64,000 nt of DNA from assembly GCF_000016505.1 (NCBI RefSeq), contig NC_009706.1, positions 1 to 64,000 of the forward strand. Direction: 5' to 3'. This document shows positions 61,766 to 64,000 of the stretch, in pieces (the stretch's first letter is position 1; the number at the start of each line of letters is the position of its first letter). A program made the position numbers and the translations under genes. Below the pieces are notes generated by a model, which worked only from the letters and a program-made list of their open reading frames with translations, was not told the origin of the DNA and did no database searches. This stretch comes from Clostridium kluyveri DSM 555. GTDB lineage: Bacteria; Bacillota; Clostridia; Clostridiales; Clostridiaceae.

Positions 61766-62281
61766 CTAAGTAGGGTTTCCTGCTGTTCGCTGAAGCGCGG
61801 CCTGGTGTTCTACTACTTTCTTGTAAACGTCATCCCAAGTTTTACAGGGAATAATGTTCAGATCGCTTTTGGGGTAATCCGTTTGACCATACAGAAAAAT
61901 GGTTCCCTTATAACTGCTTGGTAGATAGTTGAAAATATCAAGGGTATCGTCAATCGAACCGATGACATGAGGATAGAGATAGGCTAATGTATCTGCTTTC
62001 CATTTCATTCCTTCCTCAAGCTTTAAATTGTTAGGTCTGGTTATTACTGGTATATCGGGAAAGCCATGTTTCTTTAGCCATCTCTTTGTAGCATCCCTGA
62101 TTGACGTCTGTCTTAAAGTAAGGTAACCTACTACAGGGATAACATGATCTATTCTTTCAATCGCTTTATCAGAACCTTTAATGATCGGATATCCTTCCGT
62201 CATTTCTTCCGATTCCAGGGCTTGCAGCCCCCACTTTCGAATTTCTTCAACATTCCAAAAGGGAACATCATGAGCAAGCAT
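61766..62281 (-). CDS. Unknown protein, 171 residues
   Basis: A soluble protein without a recognised domain. Phrases such as VIPVVGYLTLRQTSIRDATK, WLKKHGFPDIPVITRP and YLYPHVIGSIDDTLDIFNYL suggest a HAD-like or nucleotidase-like alpha/beta fold, but I do not see the DxD motif. It is 17 nt downstream of the phosphotransferase gene and on the same strand, so it may act in the same pathway. Confidence 0.55.
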   Translation of the reverse strand: MLAHDVPFWNVEEIRKWGLQALESEEMTEGYPIIKGSDKAIERIDHVIPVVGYLTLRQTSIRDATKRWLKKHGFPDIPVITRPNNLKLEEGMKWKADTLAYLYPHVIGSIDDTLDIFNYLPSSYKGTIFLYGQTDYPKSDLNIIPCKTWDDVYKKVVEHQAALQRTAGNPT

Positions 62282-62298
62282 TCTTGCACATAGTTCTT

Positions 62299-64000
62299 CT
62301 ACAGATAGATTTTCAGGATTTCCACATACCCTTTCGTTCCATTTACCCGAATTTTTTGTCCGTCTTTAATGAGCCTGGTAGCGTTTTCCACGCCTACAAC
62401 CGCAGGCAGGCCGTATTCTCTGGCAACCACAGAACCATGGGTCATCATGCCGCCCACTTCCGCCACTAATCCGCTAATGGACACGAAAACCGGCGTCCAG
62501 CTTGGGTCTGTGAATCTTGTCACTAAAATGTCGCTTTTTGATAGTTCGGCGTCCTCTAGCCGGAGAATAACACGAGCGCGGCCTTCCACAACCCCCGACG
62601 ACGCGGGTATTCCAATGAGCGCCCCTTTTGGTGCCTTTCCCGAGTCGTATTCGCCTGGGATTATCTCGCCTTCGGAAGTCATCAGCCTCGGTGGCGTCAG
62701 TTTTTTGTAAACTTCGAACTCCTCTTCTCGCTTCAATATTTTGTTATAATCAAATTTCTTCGTCCGGGCGGCCTCCCGCAGTTCCTCAAAAGACAGATAA
62801 TAAATATCCTCTCTCTTGCGGAAAACCCCGCATTGAACCAACTTTTCGGCCTCCCGCAGGAGGGCCTGTTTGACTATCCAATAGCGACAAACCATGACGT
62901 ACTTGGGATACTCCCGGTAGCCGATGAAGTTGCGTATGCGGCTGATCATTTTCTCCGCTTTTTTCGCTTTGCCCTTCGAAAGGCGGCTTAGAATTTCCCG
63001 CCGCTTTTCCTCGGCTTCTTTCAGTCCCTGTTCAAATATCTCTTTATGTGCGCCTGGTGTGAAGTTTTCGATATTGCTCAGAATCATCGGGGCAAGTGCG
63101 GACGGCTCCTCTATCCAGCGCGGCTTTGTGATGTCTATCTCACCGGAACAGCGCACGCCGTATTTTGCTAAAAATTCCCGCATGGCTTTGCTTACGGCCT
63201 CGCCGCCCTCCAATTTGCCAAGATCATTAAAAAACACGTCTGCCCCCTCAGGTTTAACTGTTTTTAGGTATTCCGCTACCGCCGGGTACTGTCTCACCAC
63301 GTCTGAAACATCCAGCAGTTCAAGCCCCATCTCACCCGCTACATTGTTCGGCACGGACTGTGTCAGTGTGTCCGCAGCACCTTTCTCGCCGAGCCATTTC
63401 TCCACGTTTTTGTTGACCCAGCTCACCGCGAGGGTCCCAGTCCAGACAGAACCCAAACCCTGAGGGTCGCCGATCGCCTTAATAAGCTGTTTTAATTCCA
63501 TATCAACTGCGGTAAAAAGCTCATCGCCGGAAAGTGCGGCGAACTTTTTCTTAAGCTCCTTTATAGCTGCCTCATTTTTCCTCATCAAAGCGGGGACTAC
63601 GCCCACGTCGCCCGACCGGTAGATTTTTATGAACTGCGTGACCAATGCCCACGAAAAATACCCCGACCCCATGCTAAGAAACCGCTTGCCGCGCGAAAGC
63701 GATTTTATGAACTCTTTCCGCTTCGTTAAGTTTTTTAGCGCGCTATCGATCAGCGGGTCGACTTTCCCCATTGCCGCGACCGCAAGCGTCCGCCCGAAAG
63801 TTGACGCCATATCGTGAGAGAGATCCATGAAAAGCCTGCCTCCCGCTTGGATCATCAACGTTTCGTCGCCCCCGCTGTACTGGAAGCAGGAAAGCCCCAG
63901 CGGCTTCATCGCGTCTGTCATCATCTGCTGGTGCCCAAACGACATATACACGTGGTTTTTCCCATCCCGCACGTCTGGTATGGGGTATAAGGTAGTGATG
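62299..64000 (-). CDS. rph: Rifampicin phosphotransferase-like PEP-utilising enzyme, C-terminal part (runs off window)
   Basis: The frame is open past the window's right edge; only the C-terminal two-thirds is visible. The last 80 residues carry the swivelling phosphohistidine domain with the catalytic GGMMTHGSVVAREYGLPA and the ending IRVNGTKGYVEIL. Upstream, HVYMSFGHQQMMTDAMKPLG and FMDLSHDMA match the rifampicin-binding domain of RPH enzymes, which transfer the beta-phosphate of ATP to the drug; a phosphoenolpyruvate synthase relative is the alternative. Clearly GC-rich against a low-GC genome, indicating recent transfer. The ATP-grasp domain lies outside the window. Confidence 0.8.
   Translation of the reverse strand, partial: ITTLYPIPDVRDGKNHVYMSFGHQQMMTDAMKPLGLSCFQYSGGDETLMIQAGGRLFMDLSHDMASTFGRTLAVAAMGKVDPLIDSALKNLTKRKEFIKSLSRGKRFLSMGSGYFSWALVTQFIKIYRSGDVGVVPALMRKNEAAIKELKKKFAALSGDELFTAVDMELKQLIKAIGDPQGLGSVWTGTLAVSWVNKNVEKWLGEKGAADTLTQSVPNNVAGEMGLELLDVSDVVRQYPAVAEYLKTVKPEGADVFFNDLGKLEGGEAVSKAMREFLAKYGVRCSGEIDITKPRWIEEPSALAPMILSNIENFTPGAHKEIFEQGLKEAEEKRREILSRLSKGKAKKAEKMISRIRNFIGYREYPKYVMVCRYWIVKQALLREAEKLVQCGVFRKREDIYYLSFEELREAARTKKFDYNKILKREEEFEVYKKLTPPRLMTSEGEIIPGEYDSGKAPKGALIGIPASSGVVEGRARVILRLEDAELSKSDILVTRFTDPSWTPVFVSISGLVAEVGGMMTHGSVVAREYGLPAVVGVENATRLIKDGQKIRVNGTKGYVEILKIYL

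Noticed and set aside
62284..63817. Several plus-strand open frames opposite the rifampicin phosphotransferase-like gene
   Set aside because: High G+C leaves stop-poor shadows; the minus strand frame has the recognised catalytic motifs.

Overview
The window opens on the first base of dnaA and reads as the origin end of a low-GC, anaerobic, endospore-type Firmicute chromosome. The gene order dnaA-dnaN-S4 protein-recF-remB-gyrB-gyrA followed by an rRNA operon, the strong AGGAGG ribosome sites, the T-box leader and the 16S sequence all point to Clostridium sensu stricto (cluster I). A relative of C. kluyveri, C. ljungdahlii or C. tyrobutyricum is plausible, but I cannot fix the species from sequence alone.

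Layout. 1-8782: replication block with oriC between dnaA and dnaN. 8936-14685: rRNA operon (16S-23S-5S-tRNA-Met-tRNA-Ala) with visible processing stalks. 14825-22120: an HD protein, NiaR, a UPF0182 membrane protein, a GlpA-like FAD/[Fe-S] oxidoreductase with a DUF1667 partner, and serS. 22425-22916: two tRNA-Ser genes and the stump of an integrase. 23060-26875: an imported module of higher GC, resembling part of a vancomycin-resistance locus (VanR/VanS-like pair, VanZ-like protein, D,D-carboxypeptidase) but with no ligase. 27032-34935: a patchwork with a DnaA-box cluster, a pair of YsnF/DUF2382 genes separated by an IS110 element, a TnpB stump, a group II intron and decayed recombinase-like sequence next to tRNA-Arg(ACG). 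35287-41625: a secreted protein, an ABC transporter, a two-component system and a metallophosphoesterase, probably one envelope-stress module. 41741-48306: FRG protein, GtrA protein, LysR regulator, Si-type citrate synthase, EcsC protein and YteA-type zinc-finger protein. 48414-50457: T-box(Leu)-controlled 2-isopropylmalate synthase. 50554-55558: GNAT, phosphatidylserine decarboxylase, TetR, AarF/UbiB kinase and phasin-like protein, tRNA-Arg(CCT), tadA. 55710-61209: tRNA-Ser(CGA) with a second integrase scar, an XRE/membrane-protein pair, a tandem array of three putative small-RNA units, and small phage-like or broken genes. 61365-64000: cupin, an unknown protein, and the start-truncated end of a GC-rich rifampicin phosphotransferase-like gene that runs off the window.

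Most notable signals. (1) Between 57291 and 57925 three consecutive promoter-to-terminator units share a 20-nt promoter-like element at constant internal spacing; two of them contain the same predicted H-type pseudoknot with a compensatory base-pair change, and no reading frame explains them. (2) Two different tRNA-Ser genes 33 kb apart are followed by the same att-like sequence and by remnants of the same integrase C-terminus; one remnant ends in a 59-nt near-palindrome. (3) Three DnaA boxes lie close together about 25.5 kb from oriC. (4) A short intergenic repeat family recurs at three or more sites. (5) Several genes have frameshifts or no canonical start (HD protein, DUF3139 gene, metallophosphoesterase).
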